This document shows, in pieces, positions 23,904-32,807 of a stretch of DNA of 38,190 nt. The notes beneath the pieces were generated by a model, which saw only the letters and a program-made list of their open reading frames with translations, searched no databases and was not told the DNA's origin. A program made the position numbers and the translations under genes. The stretch is from Acidimicrobiales bacterium (GTDB taxonomy: Bacteria; Actinomycetota; Acidimicrobiia; Acidimicrobiales; SZUA-35). Each line of letters starts with the position of its first letter. The stretch's first letter is position 1. Location of the stretch: assembly GCA_020629695.1 (NCBI GenBank), contig JAHDCV010000035.1, positions 1 to 38,190 of the forward strand. Reading direction: 5' to 3'.

Positions 23904-24616
23904 AGCCCTGCCCTCCACCGGAGCTCGTCGAGCGTCTGGGGTTCGCGTTCACCGACCTCGACGTCCTCGGTGAGGCGCTCACGCATCGCAGCTGGTGTGC
24001 CGAGCATCCCGGACATCCATCGAACGAACGGCTCGAGTTCCTCGGCGATGCCGTGTTGGGTCTGGTCGTGACGGCCCACATCCATGCGACGCTGCCCGAT
24101 TTTCCCGAGGGGCAGCTCGCGAAGCTGCGGGCCTCGGTGGTGAACACGACGTCGCTGGCCGTGATCGCCCGCGACCTCGGCCTGGGTGACGGTCTGTTGC
24201 TCGGTCGGGGTGAGGATCGATCCGGCGGCCGCGACAAGGAGTCGATCCTCGCCGACGTGTTCGAGGCCGTGATCGGGGCGGCCTACACGACCGGAGCCTG
24301 GTCCGACGTCGAGGCCTGGGTGCTCGATCTCCTCCGCCCGTCGATCGAGGCCGCCAGCGCCGATCCGGGGCGCGACGATCACAAGACCCGTCTCCAGGAG
24401 ACGACCGCCCGCATGGGGCTCGGTTGTCCCGACTACGAGATCTCCGCGACCGGACCCGACCACGACCGCGAGTTCATCGCGGTCGTCGTCGTCGACGGCG
24501 ACCGCATCGGCTCCGGAGCCGGTCGGTCGAAGAAACGCGCCGAGCAGGCCGCCGCCCGCGCCGCCTGCAGCCACCTTCGAACCAACCAGGAGTCGGTCGA
24601 TGCCTCCCGCCCTTGA
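23900..24616 (+). CDS. rnc: Ribonuclease III, apparent CTG start
   Basis: A 238-residue double-strand-specific endoribonuclease. The N-terminal catalytic domain has ALTHRSW, the signature NERLEFLGDAVL (about 42-53) and the second acidic site ESILADVFEAVIGAAY. The C-terminal double-stranded-RNA-binding domain begins at about 160 (DHKTRLQE) and ends GRSKKRAEQAAARAA. The conserved N-terminal region extends upstream of the first in-frame GTG at 24053. From there back to the in-frame stop at 23735 there is no ATG, GTG or TTG. The best start is CTG 23900, which overlaps the acpP stop as CTGA, the same geometry as the ATGA/GTGA couplings elsewhere here. It overlaps the fpg-like gene by 17 bases. Confidence 0.93.
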   Translation: MKPCPPPELVERLGFAFTDLDVLGEALTHRSWCAEHPGHPSNERLEFLGDAVLGLVVTAHIHATLPDFPEGQLAKLRASVVNTTSLAVIARDLGLGDGLLLGRGEDRSGGRDKESILADVFEAVIGAAYTTGAWSDVEAWVLDLLRPSIEAASADPGRDDHKTRLQETTARMGLGCPDYEISATGPDHDREFIAVVVVDGDRIGSGAGRSKKRAEQAAARAACSHLRTNQESVDASRP

Positions 24617-25442
24617 GCTACCCGAGATCGAGATCCTCCGACGAGAGTCGGAGCGCGACATGGTCGGCCGGAAGGTGAAATCGGTCGATCTCGGTGCGCT
24701 GAAGGCGTTCCCGGGGCACCGAACCAAGAAGTCGATCTCCGATCTCCTGGAGGGTGAGAAGGTCGAGTCCGTGGACCGCCGTGGGCTGGACATCCTCATC
24801 CACCTCTCGAACGAACACACGATGTTCGTCCGTCTCGGTGCGCAGGGTTCGATCCATCGTGTCCCGTCCAAGACGGCCGCGATCGATGGCACCCTGATCA
24901 CCGTCACCTTCACCCAGGGCGGTGATCTGCGGATCGCCGACCCGGAGACGACGAGCGACATCCGCGTCGTGCCGACCGACGCACTCGACGAGGTGTTCGC
25001 CGAAGGGCCGGAGCTCGGCCACGACCTGTTGGTGAACCCGATCTCATGGGTCGACTTCGGACGAACGGTCCTGGCGACGAACCAGCCGCTCAAGGTGATG
25101 CTGCTCGATCAGACCGTCTTCGTCGGTGTCGGGGACATCTACGCCGACGAGATCCTGTTCGACTCGGGTCTCCGGCACGATCGCATCACGTCCGAGCTGT
25201 CGATCCAGGAGATCCGACGACTCCACCGCTCGATCGTGCAGATGTTCCACGACGCGATCAAATACGGCGGCACGAGCTTGGAGACCCGTCCGTTCGCCGA
25301 CGTGAACGGCAACGTCGGGAACTTCGGTGAGCACCTCGCCGTGTACGGCAAGGCCGGTCAGCTGAGCCCCCGCTCACGCCTGCCGATCAAGAAGGCCCAG
25401 TTCAAGGGCCGTCCGGTGTTCTACTGCGATACCCAGGTGTGA
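24600..25442 (+). CDS. Fpg/Nei-family protein with degenerate active site
   Basis: A 280-residue protein with recognisable Fpg architecture: a PEIEILRRE N-terminus, the helix-two-turn-helix LKVMLLDQTVFVGVG and a C-terminal finger region VYGKAG with FKGRPVFYC. Fpg normally removes 8-oxoguanine using Pro2/Glu3. Here three residues (PAL) separate Pro2 from the Glu equivalent (Glu6). Lys57 of E. coli Fpg aligns with Leu63 (RRGLDIL), and the wedge Met73 with Ala81 (RLGAQG). The Arg-Arg-Phe loop is replaced (DPETTS at 114-119), and Asn168 becomes Asp179 (GVGDIYADE). Only one of four zinc cysteines (Cys276) remains. Lys165 and Arg271 are kept. ATG 24600 has AGGAG upstream. It is either a divergent glycosylase or a non-catalytic DNA-binding paralogue. 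Confidence 0.8.
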   Translation: MPPALELPEIEILRRESERDMVGRKVKSVDLGALKAFPGHRTKKSISDLLEGEKVESVDRRGLDILIHLSNEHTMFVRLGAQGSIHRVPSKTAAIDGTLITVTFTQGGDLRIADPETTSDIRVVPTDALDEVFAEGPELGHDLLVNPISWVDFGRTVLATNQPLKVMLLDQTVFVGVGDIYADEILFDSGLRHDRITSELSIQEIRRLHRSIVQMFHDAIKYGGTSLETRPFADVNGNVGNFGEHLAVYGKAGQLSPRSRLPIKKAQFKGRPVFYCDTQV

Positions 25443-25445
25443 TCC

Positions 25446-28400
25446 GTGTATCTGAAGACGCTGTCCATCAAGGGCTTCAAGTCCTTCGCTGACACCGCGA
25501 CCCTGGAGCTCGAACCGGGTGTCACCGTCGTGGTGGGTCCGAACGGTTCCGGTAAGTCCAACGTGGTCGACGCCATCGCCTGGGTGCTCGGAGCCCAGGC
25601 GCCGAAGTCGGTGCGGAGCCAGAAGATGGACGACGTCATCTTCGCCGGCACGTCCAGTCGCCAGGCCCTCGGTCGTGCCGAGGTCACCCTGACCATCGAC
25701 AACAGCGACGGCGTGCTCCCCATCGAGTTCCCCGAGGTCGCCATCCGACGGATCCTGTTCCGCTCGGGTGACAGCGAGTATTCGATCAACGGCGCACCGT
25801 GCCGGTTGCTCGACGTGCAGGATCTGCTGTCGGACTCGGGCGTGGGGCGCCAGCAGCACATCATCATCTCACAGGGCCAGATCGACGCCGTCCTGAACGC
25901 CCGCCCCGAGGACCGTCGGGCGATCATCGAAGAGGCGGCCGGCGTCCTCAAGTTCCGGAAGCGCAAGGAGCGGGCCGAGCGTCGGCTCGGCACGACCGAT
26001 GAGCACCTGTCGCGTGTGCAGGACCTCGTCCGTGAGGTTCGCCGCGGCCTCCGCCCGCTCGAACGTCAGGCCGAGGCGGCCCGCAAACACGGCGACCTCT
26101 TCGCCGAGGTCACCACGCTGCGGCGGCACCTGGCCGGTCGGGAGCTCGCCGGGTTGACCGCCCGCCTGGAGGCGGACCGCCGTCAGCGGCACGAGCTCGG
26201 TCGTCTCGAGGCCGAGATCACGACCCGGCTCGCCCGGCTCGACGCCGATGTGCTGGATGCCGAAGCCGAACTCGCTGCACTCGGTGGCTCCGATCTCAAC
26301 GAGATCCTCAGCCGGGCACGGTCGCTGGACGAACGTCTCGGTGGCCGGATCAATCTGGTCGCCGAGCGCCGACGACGACTCGAGTCAGCCCTGCAGGCAA
26401 CGGTCGACACCGACGTGGTCGCCTCGCTCGAATCGGACCTCGCGAAGGCGCGGACCCAGCTCGAGGAGACCGAATCCGCCGCAGCGCTGCTCGCCCCCGA
26501 GTACGCCGAGCTCGAACTGGCCGTCGCCGCCGTCGAAGCCGAGCAGGGTGCGTTCGTCGCCGACATGCCCGACGACGACGGCTCGGCCGCCGTGCGCGCC
26601 GCCGAGCTCCGGAAGGAACGTTCGGGACTCTCGGCGACGATCGAACGCGATCGGGCCCGCCTGACCCGCATCGGCGACTCGCTGACGGGGATCGACGAGC
26701 GTCGACGCAAGAACGACGCCGCCCGCAACGAGAGCCACGCCGTGGTGGTCGAACTCGAGCAACGGGTGATCGACCTGACCGCAGCACGCGACGCGGCCGG
26801 CGCCGAGCGAGCCGAGGCGAACGAGGCCTTCGAAGCCGCAGCGGATGCTCGTCGTCTCGCCGATGCCGAAGCCAGCCGTTGGGCCGCTCGGGCCGACGCC
26901 CTGGCCCAGGCCCTCGATGCACTGCGGTCCCGCGCCGGGGCCGACGCGCTGGCGGGGTCCGCCGGCGTGCTCGGCACCCTGTTGGACCTCGTCGCCATCG
27001 ACGACGGACTGGACGCCGCAGTCGAAGCCGCCCTCGGCGAGGCGCTCCAGGCGGTCGTGGTCGCCGAGCCGGCCGCCGGTCGGGCCGCTCTCGATCGTCT
27101 CGCCGCCGGCAAGGTCTCGGGTGCGGTGTTGCCCCTCGGGCGGTCGACCGGAGCCGCCGATGTGCATCCGAGTTCCATCCGCCACCACGTCCGCCCCACC
27201 CGTGACGACGTCGCGCCGTTGCTCGATGCCCTCCTCGGCCCGATCCGCTTCGTCGACGGGGGCTGGGACGCCGGCGTCGACGAAGCGCTCGCCGAACCCG
27301 CGGCCGTGTTCGTCACCCGCCAGGGTGATCGCTTCGCCCCGGCCGGTTGGCGTCTGGGCGACGGTGGGAGCGGCGCCACCGGAGCCGCGCTCGACGAGGC
27401 CCGGAGCCGGGCCGACGACGCGGCGGTCGCTTCGGAAGCCGCCGTCCTCGCCCTCGACGCGGCCTCGGCGAGTCGCAAGGCCGCCCGGACCCGGTCCGAC
27501 GAGGTCGTCGCAGAACTCCAGACGTGCGAGCGTGAACTGGCCCGAGCGCGTTCGTCGGTCGAGACCGCCGACGCCCGGGACCCACAACTCGACGCCGACG
27601 AATCCGCCCTCGCGCAGGAACGGACCGTGCTCGAGGAGCGGGTTGCGATCGAAGAGACCGAACTCGCCGCCATCGTGGCCGAGCTCCCGGGTGCCGAGGC
27701 GGCCGAGGCGGCTTTGCAGGACCGCGAGCGCGACCGTCGGGAACGGCAGAACGAGATCGACGGGCGTCGCCGTGCCGTGGCGTCGCTGAAAGCCGACCTC
27801 GACGTGCGGGCCGCCGGACTCGAGCAGCGCCGGACCGACCTCCAGACCCGGATCGGGCAGATGGACACCCGTCTCAGCCGGCTCGAAGGCCAACGCGAGG
27901 ATGCGGCGGTCCGCCGGACCGAGCTCGAGCGTCGCCTTTCCGCACTGGACGAGATCGACGTCGCCTTCGCCGACCACCGCGGCCGTGTCCGATCGTGGCT
28001 CGGAACGCTCTCCGCCGAGGCCGCCGCCGAGACCGAAGCCGCTCGTGCGGTCTCGGCCGGGCTGGCATCGAAGCGACGGGATCGGGCGGAGCAGGAGAAG
28101 GCCCTCGCAGAGAATCGCGAGCGGGTCAGCCGGTTGGAGCTCGACGAGGCCGAGGCGCGGGTGCGGCTCGAGACCCTCACCGAAGTCGTTCGTCGTGACC
28201 TGGACATCGATCCCGCGGCGGCCATGCAGGTGGCGTTGCCCGAACTCCCCGCCGGTGTGTCACCCGAGGCTCGGGTCCGAGACCTCGAGCGCGATCTCAA
28301 GCTGCTCGGGCCCATCAATCCGCTGGCGCTCGAGGAGTACGAGCAGCTGAAGGAGCGTCACGAGTTCCTCGACGCCCAGCTCACCGACGCCAAGAACTCG

Positions 28401-28913
28401 CGTCGTGAACTGACGACCCTCATCCGGTCGATCGACGCCGAGATCGTCCAGGTCTTCTCGGCCGCCTACGCCGACGTCGCCGAGAACTTCGTCCAGCTCT
28501 TCTCCATCCTGTTCCCCGGCGGCCGGGGTCGTCTCTCCCTCACCGACGTCGAGAACCTGCTCGACTGCGGCATCGAGATCGAGGCGAAGCCGTCCGGGAA
28601 GAACGTCAAGAAGCTGTCGTTGCTCAGTGGTGGTGAACGATCCCTGACCGCGCTCGCCTTCCTGTTCGCGGTGTTCCGGTCCCGACCGTCGCCGTTCTAC
28701 GTGATGGACGAGGTCGAGGCGGCCCTCGACGATGTGAACCTGCACCGCTTCCTCCAGCTCGTCGACGAGTTCCGTCGGGACGCGCAGCTCGTCATCGTCA
28801 GCCACCAGAAGCGCACGATGGAGGCCGCCGATGTCCTCTACGGCGTGTCGATGAAGCCGGGCGGCTCGTCGAAGGTCGTGTCGGAGAAGGTCGAAGCCAA
28901 GGCGCTCGTCTGA
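25446..28913 (+). CDS. smc: Chromosome segregation protein SMC
   Basis: A 1155-residue SMC ATPase, normal length. The N-terminal head has Walker A GPNGSGKSN (31-39) and the SxxK-like region KSVRSQKMDDVIF. Two long coiled coils (about 165-500 and 660-1000) flank a hinge at about 505-650 (GVLGTLLDLVAIDDGLDAAV in part). The C-terminal head has the ABC signature LLSGGERSLTALAF (from 1059) and Walker B FYVMDEVEAALDD (from 1084). The GTG start lies 3 bases after the fpg-like stop. SMC compacts and separates daughter chromosomes with ScpA/ScpB, which are not in this window. The long open frames on the opposite strand are Arg/Ser-rich shadows. Confidence 0.98.
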   Translation: MYLKTLSIKGFKSFADTATLELEPGVTVVVGPNGSGKSNVVDAIAWVLGAQAPKSVRSQKMDDVIFAGTSSRQALGRAEVTLTIDNSDGVLPIEFPEVAIRRILFRSGDSEYSINGAPCRLLDVQDLLSDSGVGRQQHIIISQGQIDAVLNARPEDRRAIIEEAAGVLKFRKRKERAERRLGTTDEHLSRVQDLVREVRRGLRPLERQAEAARKHGDLFAEVTTLRRHLAGRELAGLTARLEADRRQRHELGRLEAEITTRLARLDADVLDAEAELAALGGSDLNEILSRARSLDERLGGRINLVAERRRRLESALQATVDTDVVASLESDLAKARTQLEETESAAALLAPEYAELELAVAAVEAEQGAFVADMPDDDGSAAVRAAELRKERSGLSATIERDRARLTRIGDSLTGIDERRRKNDAARNESHAVVVELEQRVIDLTAARDAAGAERAEANEAFEAAADARRLADAEASRWAARADALAQALDALRSRAGADALAGSAGVLGTLLDLVAIDDGLDAAVEAALGEALQAVVVAEPAAGRAALDRLAAGKVSGAVLPLGRSTGAADVHPSSIRHHVRPTRDDVAPLLDALLGPIRFVDGGWDAGVDEALAEPAAVFVTRQGDRFAPAGWRLGDGGSGATGAALDEARSRADDAAVASEAAVLALDAASASRKAARTRSDEVVAELQTCERELARARSSVETADARDPQLDADESALAQERTVLEERVAIEETELAAIVAELPGAEAAEAALQDRERDRRERQNEIDGRRRAVASLKADLDVRAAGLEQRRTDLQTRIGQMDTRLSRLEGQREDAAVRRTELERRLSALDEIDVAFADHRGRVRSWLGTLSAEAAAETEAARAVSAGLASKRRDRAEQEKALAENRERVSRLELDEAEARVRLETLTEVVRRDLDIDPAAAMQVALPELPAGVSPEARVRDLERDLKLLGPINPLALEEYEQLKERHEFLDAQLTDAKNSRRELTTLIRSIDAEIVQVFSAAYADVAENFVQLFSILFPGGRGRLSLTDVENLLDCGIEIEAKPSGKNVKKLSLLSGGERSLTALAFLFAVFRSRPSPFYVMDEVEAALDDVNLHRFLQLVDEFRRDAQLVIVSHQKRTMEAADVLYGVSMKPGGSSKVVSEKVEAKALV

Positions 28914-28937
28914 GCGGCCGGCACGAGTGTCCCGACC

Positions 28938-29930
28938 TCAGGGCAATCGCTGGAAGAAGGCGAGACTCGCCGCGGCGACGAGGAGCATCACGACGAGTGC
29001 AGCCCCGACGAACCAGTCGGTGATCTCGGCGTCGACCTGCTGTGTGCCCACAGCGGATCCGATGTCGTCGTAGACGGCCTGGAGTTCGTCGCCGCTGGCG
29101 GCGGCGAAGAACGCACCACCCGTGTCGTCGGCGATCGCTCGGAGGTTGTCGAGGCGCACGGGCACGGGGATCAGTTCGTTCTCGACGAGCTCGGTCGTCG
29201 GGTCGTCGAACACGATCGCGCCGTCGGGGGTGCCGAACGCGATCGTGGACACGGCGACGCCTTGCTCGATGGCGGCCTGCACGGCCAGTGCGTCGGGCCG
29301 ACCGACGGTGGTCTCGCCGTCGGAGAGCAACACGATGCGGGCCGGCGGTGGATTGCCGTCCTCGTCGGGATCGGCCGGAGCCAACCGGAGCGCGTCGAGC
29401 GACACGAGGATCGCTTCGCCGATCGCGGTCGACTCCGAGAGTTCGAGGGTGTCGATCGCCCGGGTGACCAGCTGGCGGTCCTGGGTCGGTGGCACCTGCA
29501 CGCTCGCCTGGCCGGAGAAGGCGACGAGCCCGACGTTCAGCTTCGGCGGGAGCTCGTTGATGAACTCCTGCGCCGCCGCCTTGGCCGCCTCGATCCGCGA
29601 AGGCGACACGTCGGTCGCCTCCATCGAGAGCGAGACGTCGATGGCGACCACGACGGTCGCGCGCTCGACGGGTTCGTCGACGAGGCGGGTCGGCTGGGCG
29701 AAGGCCACCGCCAGCAGGGCGAGCCCCAGGAGGAAACCGATCGCCGGGATCTGGCGACGCCAGCCGGGATCGGCCGTGGCCAGTGACGGGTAGAGGTCCG
29801 ACGTGGCCAGACGGAGTGCGTAGGTCGAACGTCGTCGCTGGAGGATCAGGTAGGCGACGGCCACCACGACGACGGCCGCGAGGACCGCGAGGCGTCGGGG
29901 CGACTGGACGCCGCTGAGCAGTTCGTTCAT
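28938..29930 (-). CDS. BatA-like von Willebrand factor A membrane protein
   Basis: A 330-residue protein with two N-terminal membrane segments (about 14-31 and 61-79), a VWA domain (about 90-290) and a C-terminal membrane segment (about 302-323). The MIDAS metal site is DVSLS (98-102), with a downstream Thr in STAIGEA and the Asp in LLSDGETT. This is the last member of a MoxR-DUF58-VWA operon, a set associated with envelope maintenance and assisted folding or metal insertion in several bacteria. The ATG overlaps the DUF58 stop by four bases. It is convergent with smc (24 bases between stops). Confidence 0.88.
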   Translation of the reverse strand: MNELLSGVQSPRRLAVLAAVVVVAVAYLILQRRRSTYALRLATSDLYPSLATADPGWRRQIPAIGFLLGLALLAVAFAQPTRLVDEPVERATVVVAIDVSLSMEATDVSPSRIEAAKAAAQEFINELPPKLNVGLVAFSGQASVQVPPTQDRQLVTRAIDTLELSESTAIGEAILVSLDALRLAPADPDEDGNPPPARIVLLSDGETTVGRPDALAVQAAIEQGVAVSTIAFGTPDGAIVFDDPTTELVENELIPVPVRLDNLRAIADDTGGAFFAAASGDELQAVYDDIGSAVGTQQVDAEITDWFVGAALVVMLLVAAASLAFFQRLP

Positions 29931-30901
29931 CGGGCCGCTCCGGTGAGGCGTTGCCGCCGTCCCGACAGGAACCGGACCATGTCGTCGAGCCAGGGGCGAT
30001 CGGTGGACAGATCGGCGACGTCGACGCGGAAGCGGCGGAACACCTCGTCGACCGCGGCCCGATGCGCCGCTGCATCGTCGGCGTAGGCGTCGCGGACCCG
30101 GGCCTTCCCGGTGTGGACCACGCGTTGGACGCCGGATGCCGGGTCGCTGATGGTGATGCGTCCGACGTCGGGCAACGCCAGCTCGAGCGGGTCGACGACC
30201 CGGACCGCGACGACGTCATGGCGCTGGCTGAGCACACCGAGTGGACGAACGAGATCGGACGGCGGTCGCAGGAAGTCCGAGATCACGACCACCAGGCCGC
30301 GTCGCCGAGCGACCACGCCGACCCGTTCGAGCGCGGCAGCGAGGTCGGTCCCGGCCGGTCCGGCGTCGCCGGCCTCGGGGCGGCGGGCGGCCCCGGCGGC
30401 ATCGCCGGCGGTGGTCGCGACGTCGTCGAGCACTCGCAGCAGATGACGGCGACCCGACCGTGCCGGCACGGTCCGGACCCCGTCGGCGGTGGCGAGCACC
30501 GCGCCCAGCCGGTTGCCATCGGCGTTGGTCACGAAGGCCACCGTGCCCGACGCCGCGAGGACCAGATCGTCCTTCGTGCAGCGTGCGGTGCCCATCGCGA
30601 GGCGGGCGGTCCGATCGACGACGATCCACGTCTGCAGTTCCCGTTCGGCGATCGCCTCACGCACCTGTGGTTCGAGCGTGCGCGCCGACACGTTCCAGTC
30701 GATGCGGCGCACGTCGTCGCCAGGTGCATAGAGCCGAGTGTCCCCGGGTTCGGTCCCGTGGCCGGCCCGCAGCCCTCGATGTTGACCCTGGAGCAGACCG
30801 TCGAGGCGGCGCGTCACATCGATCTCCAGCCGCCGCAACACCTCGCGCGTGGCGGGGTCGTTCGCGGTCGGAGCCTCGGGGGCCGCCTCGGTCCGGGCCA
30901 T
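29927..30901 (-). CDS. DUF58 family protein
   Basis: A 324-residue DUF58 protein. The family core GHGTEPGDTRLYAPGDDVRRIDWN (shown in part) is at about 47-70, followed by a VWA-like fold with VVDRTARL and LVVVISDF. There is no membrane segment, unlike some DUF58 proteins. The gene lies 3 bases downstream of moxR and overlaps the VWA gene. Family function is not settled. It is presumed to work as an adaptor for the MoxR ATPase. Confidence 0.88.
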   Translation of the reverse strand: MARTEAAPEAPTANDPATREVLRRLEIDVTRRLDGLLQGQHRGLRAGHGTEPGDTRLYAPGDDVRRIDWNVSARTLEPQVREAIAERELQTWIVVDRTARLAMGTARCTKDDLVLAASGTVAFVTNADGNRLGAVLATADGVRTVPARSGRRHLLRVLDDVATTAGDAAGAARRPEAGDAGPAGTDLAAALERVGVVARRRGLVVVISDFLRPPSDLVRPLGVLSQRHDVVAVRVVDPLELALPDVGRITISDPASGVQRVVHTGKARVRDAYADDAAAHRAAVDEVFRRFRVDVADLSTDRPWLDDMVRFLSGRRQRLTGAAR

Positions 30902-30904
30902 CGA

Positions 30905-32026
30905 TCAGCCGGCCGGCGGAGGTGGTGGTGGGAGATCGCGGCGCGTCTCGGGGATCGGGGCCGGGATGGGGGCGGGCGTCGTCGTCACCGCGTGGTCCCG
31001 TGGCGTCACCGGCGCCGCCGGCACGACCGAGAGGATCCGGTTGCAGATGTCGTCGGCCGAGATGCCCTGCGCCAGCGCCTCGTAGGAGAGCATCAGGCGG
31101 TGGCGGAGCACGTCGCGGGCCACATCGAAGATGTCCTGGGAGGTCACGAAGTCACGGCCGCGGACGAGGGCCAGGCCTCGTGCCGCGGCGACCAGCCCGA
31201 GTGTGGCCCGTGGGCTCACGCCGAAGTCGAGCAGCGGCTCGAGGTCGATGAGTCCCCGCTCGGCGGGTTCCCGCGTCGCCATCACGAGGTCGACGGCGTA
31301 CTGGGCGACCGCACCGTCGACGTAGACCTCGTCGGCCACGGCCTGCAGGGTGCGGAGCCGGTCGAGCGTCAGCACCTGAGCGATCTCCGACGCCGCCGCC
31401 TGCGCCCGCCGCACGATCTCGAGCTCCTCGGCGGGTGAGGGGTAGCCGACCAGGATCTTCATGAGGAACCGGTCGCGTTGGGCTTCGGGGAGGGTGTAGA
31501 CCCCCTCGGACTCCACCGGGTTCTGCGTCGCCAGCACGAAGAACGGGTCCGGCAGCGGGCGGGTCTCGCCGCCGATCGAGACCTGGCGCTCGGCCATGAC
31601 CTCGAGCAGCGCCGACTGCACCTTCGCCGGCGCCCGGTTGATCTCGTCGGTGAGGACGAGGTTGGCGAACACGGGACCCCACTCGGTGTCGAAGCGTTCC
31701 GCCGAGGCCCGCCAGACCCGGGTGCCGACGAGATCGGCCGGGAGGAGGTCGGGCGTGAACTGCAGGCGGACGAACGAGCCGCCCACCACCCGGGCCAGCG
31801 TGGACACGGCGAGCGTCTTCGCGAGCCCCGGCAGGCCCTCGAGCAGGACATGGCCGCGTGCGAGCAACGACACGATGAGGCGCTCGACGAGGTGGTCCTG
31901 TCCGACGATGATCCGCTTGATCTCGATGACGGCCCGCTCGAGTTCGGCCGCGGCCGTCTCGACCGGATCGGGCTCGGGCGTCGCGAGCGGCGTGTGGTCA
32001 TCGGTGGGGTGCTGCGGCGGTTCCAT
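30905..32026 (-). CDS. MoxR-family AAA+ ATPase
   Basis: A 373-residue AAA+ ATPase. Walker A is GLPGLAKT (64-71), Walker B LVLTDEINRA (about 123-132), and sensor 1 is in FFVLATQNPVE. The arginine finger region (QRDRFLMKI) and a C-terminal lid (about 290-340) follow, then a Pro-rich tail. MoxR ATPases act as chaperones for assembly of partner proteins, often VWA-domain ones, and such a partner is encoded in the same operon. ATG 32026 with GGAG upstream is chosen. The longer frame to 32167 runs into the divergent response-regulator gene. The promoter lies in the 94-base region shared with that gene. Confidence 0.92.
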   Translation of the reverse strand: MEPPQHPTDDHTPLATPEPDPVETAAAELERAVIEIKRIIVGQDHLVERLIVSLLARGHVLLEGLPGLAKTLAVSTLARVVGGSFVRLQFTPDLLPADLVGTRVWRASAERFDTEWGPVFANLVLTDEINRAPAKVQSALLEVMAERQVSIGGETRPLPDPFFVLATQNPVESEGVYTLPEAQRDRFLMKILVGYPSPAEELEIVRRAQAAASEIAQVLTLDRLRTLQAVADEVYVDGAVAQYAVDLVMATREPAERGLIDLEPLLDFGVSPRATLGLVAAARGLALVRGRDFVTSQDIFDVARDVLRHRLMLSYEALAQGISADDICNRILSVVPAAPVTPRDHAVTTTPAPIPAPIPETRRDLPPPPPPAG

Positions 32027-32072
32027 GGTGCTCCGGAGCTGCGAGGGAAGGTTCCAGTCAACCGGCTTCGCA

Positions 32073-32089
32073 GAAAGATCAGCGAAAGC
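32073..32089. promoter_or_regulatory. Direct repeat GAAAGA-N5-GAAAGC upstream of response regulator
   Basis: GAAAGA (32073-32078) and GAAAGC (32084-32089), spaced exactly 11 bases start to start, as expected for tandem binding by an OmpR-family dimer. The repeat ends 18 bases before the predicted -10 of the response-regulator gene, so it overlaps the -35 position. It also lies in the moxR upstream region. The same repeat, in opposite orientation, is found upstream of htrA. Confidence 0.5.
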
Positions 32090-32107
32090 GCCACTGGACG
32101 GAGTGAG

Positions 32108-32113
32108 TAGCTT
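32108..32113 (+). promoter_or_regulatory. Predicted -10 of two-component operon, leaderless type
   Basis: TAGCTT with 7 bases to GTG 32121. It favours this start over the in-frame GTG at 32103. Confidence 0.4.
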
Positions 32114-32120
32114 CGTCCAC

Positions 32121-32807
32121 GTGCGAATTCTGGTCGTGGATGACGAAGTGGATCTGGCCGAGGGCATCGCCGCCGCACTCCGGAAGGACGGCTACGCGGT
32201 CGATGTCGCCCACTCCGGCCAGGAGGCGCTCGACGAGTTGGCCCACACCGAGTACGACCTGATCACCCTGGACCTGACACTCGGCGACCTGGACGGTCGC
32301 GAGGTCTGTCGTCGGATCCGGGGTGGATCGGCGGTGGATCCGTCGGTTCGCATCCTGATGTTGACCGCGCGCGACGGCATCGACGACCGCGTGGCCGGCC
32401 TCGACGACGGCGCCGACGACTACCTCGTCAAGCCCTTCGCGCTGCGGGAGTTGGCCGCACGGGTGCGCACCCTGTTGCGTCGGGATGGCTCGGCCACGGA
32501 TTCGGTGATGCGCGTCGGTGCGCTCGTGCTGGACGATGCACGCCGCGAGGTGGTCTACGACGAGACACCGATCCGGCTCACGGCGAAGGAGTTCGCGCTG
32601 TGCCGCTACTTCATGGCGGCGCCCGGCACCGTCTTCTCCCAGGAGCACCTGTTGGAGCACGTCTGGGACCAGGCCGCCGATCCCTTCACCAACACCGTGC
32701 GGGTCACGGTGGGCACGCTGCGCCGCAAGCTCGAAGCCGAGGCCGGGACGACCGTCATCGAGACCGTGATCGGCGCCGGCTACCGGCTCGTGGAGCCCGT
32801 CGCGTGA
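32121..32807 (+). CDS. OmpR-family response regulator (MprA-like)
   Basis: A 228-residue response regulator. The receiver domain is at 1-115 with acidic pocket DDE (7-9), phospho-acceptor Asp51 (LITLDLTLGD) and Lys104 (YLVKPF). The winged-helix DNA-binding domain is at about 128-226 (RLTAKEFALCRYF, then VRVTVGTLRRKL and IGAGYRL). A histidine kinase gene overlaps its stop (GTGA) and an HtrA protease follows, the same order as mprA-mprB-pepD of mycobacteria. That similarity suggests an envelope-stress regulator; the assignment is by order and family, not by a unique residue signature. Confidence 0.92.
   Translation: MRILVVDDEVDLAEGIAAALRKDGYAVDVAHSGQEALDELAHTEYDLITLDLTLGDLDGREVCRRIRGGSAVDPSVRILMLTARDGIDDRVAGLDDGADDYLVKPFALRELAARVRTLLRRDGSATDSVMRVGALVLDDARREVVYDETPIRLTAKEFALCRYFMAAPGTVFSQEHLLEHVWDQAADPFTNTVRVTVGTLRRKLEAEAGTTVIETVIGAGYRLVEPVA

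Noticed and set aside
24053-24616. RNase III start at GTG 24053
   Set aside because: It would delete the LTHRS and NERLEFLGD catalytic region, which is clearly encoded upstream in the same frame.
26183-28318. 711-residue open frame opposite smc
   Set aside because: Ser/Arg/Ala-rich low-complexity translation without domains. It is a shadow of the intact SMC coiled coil in GC-rich DNA.
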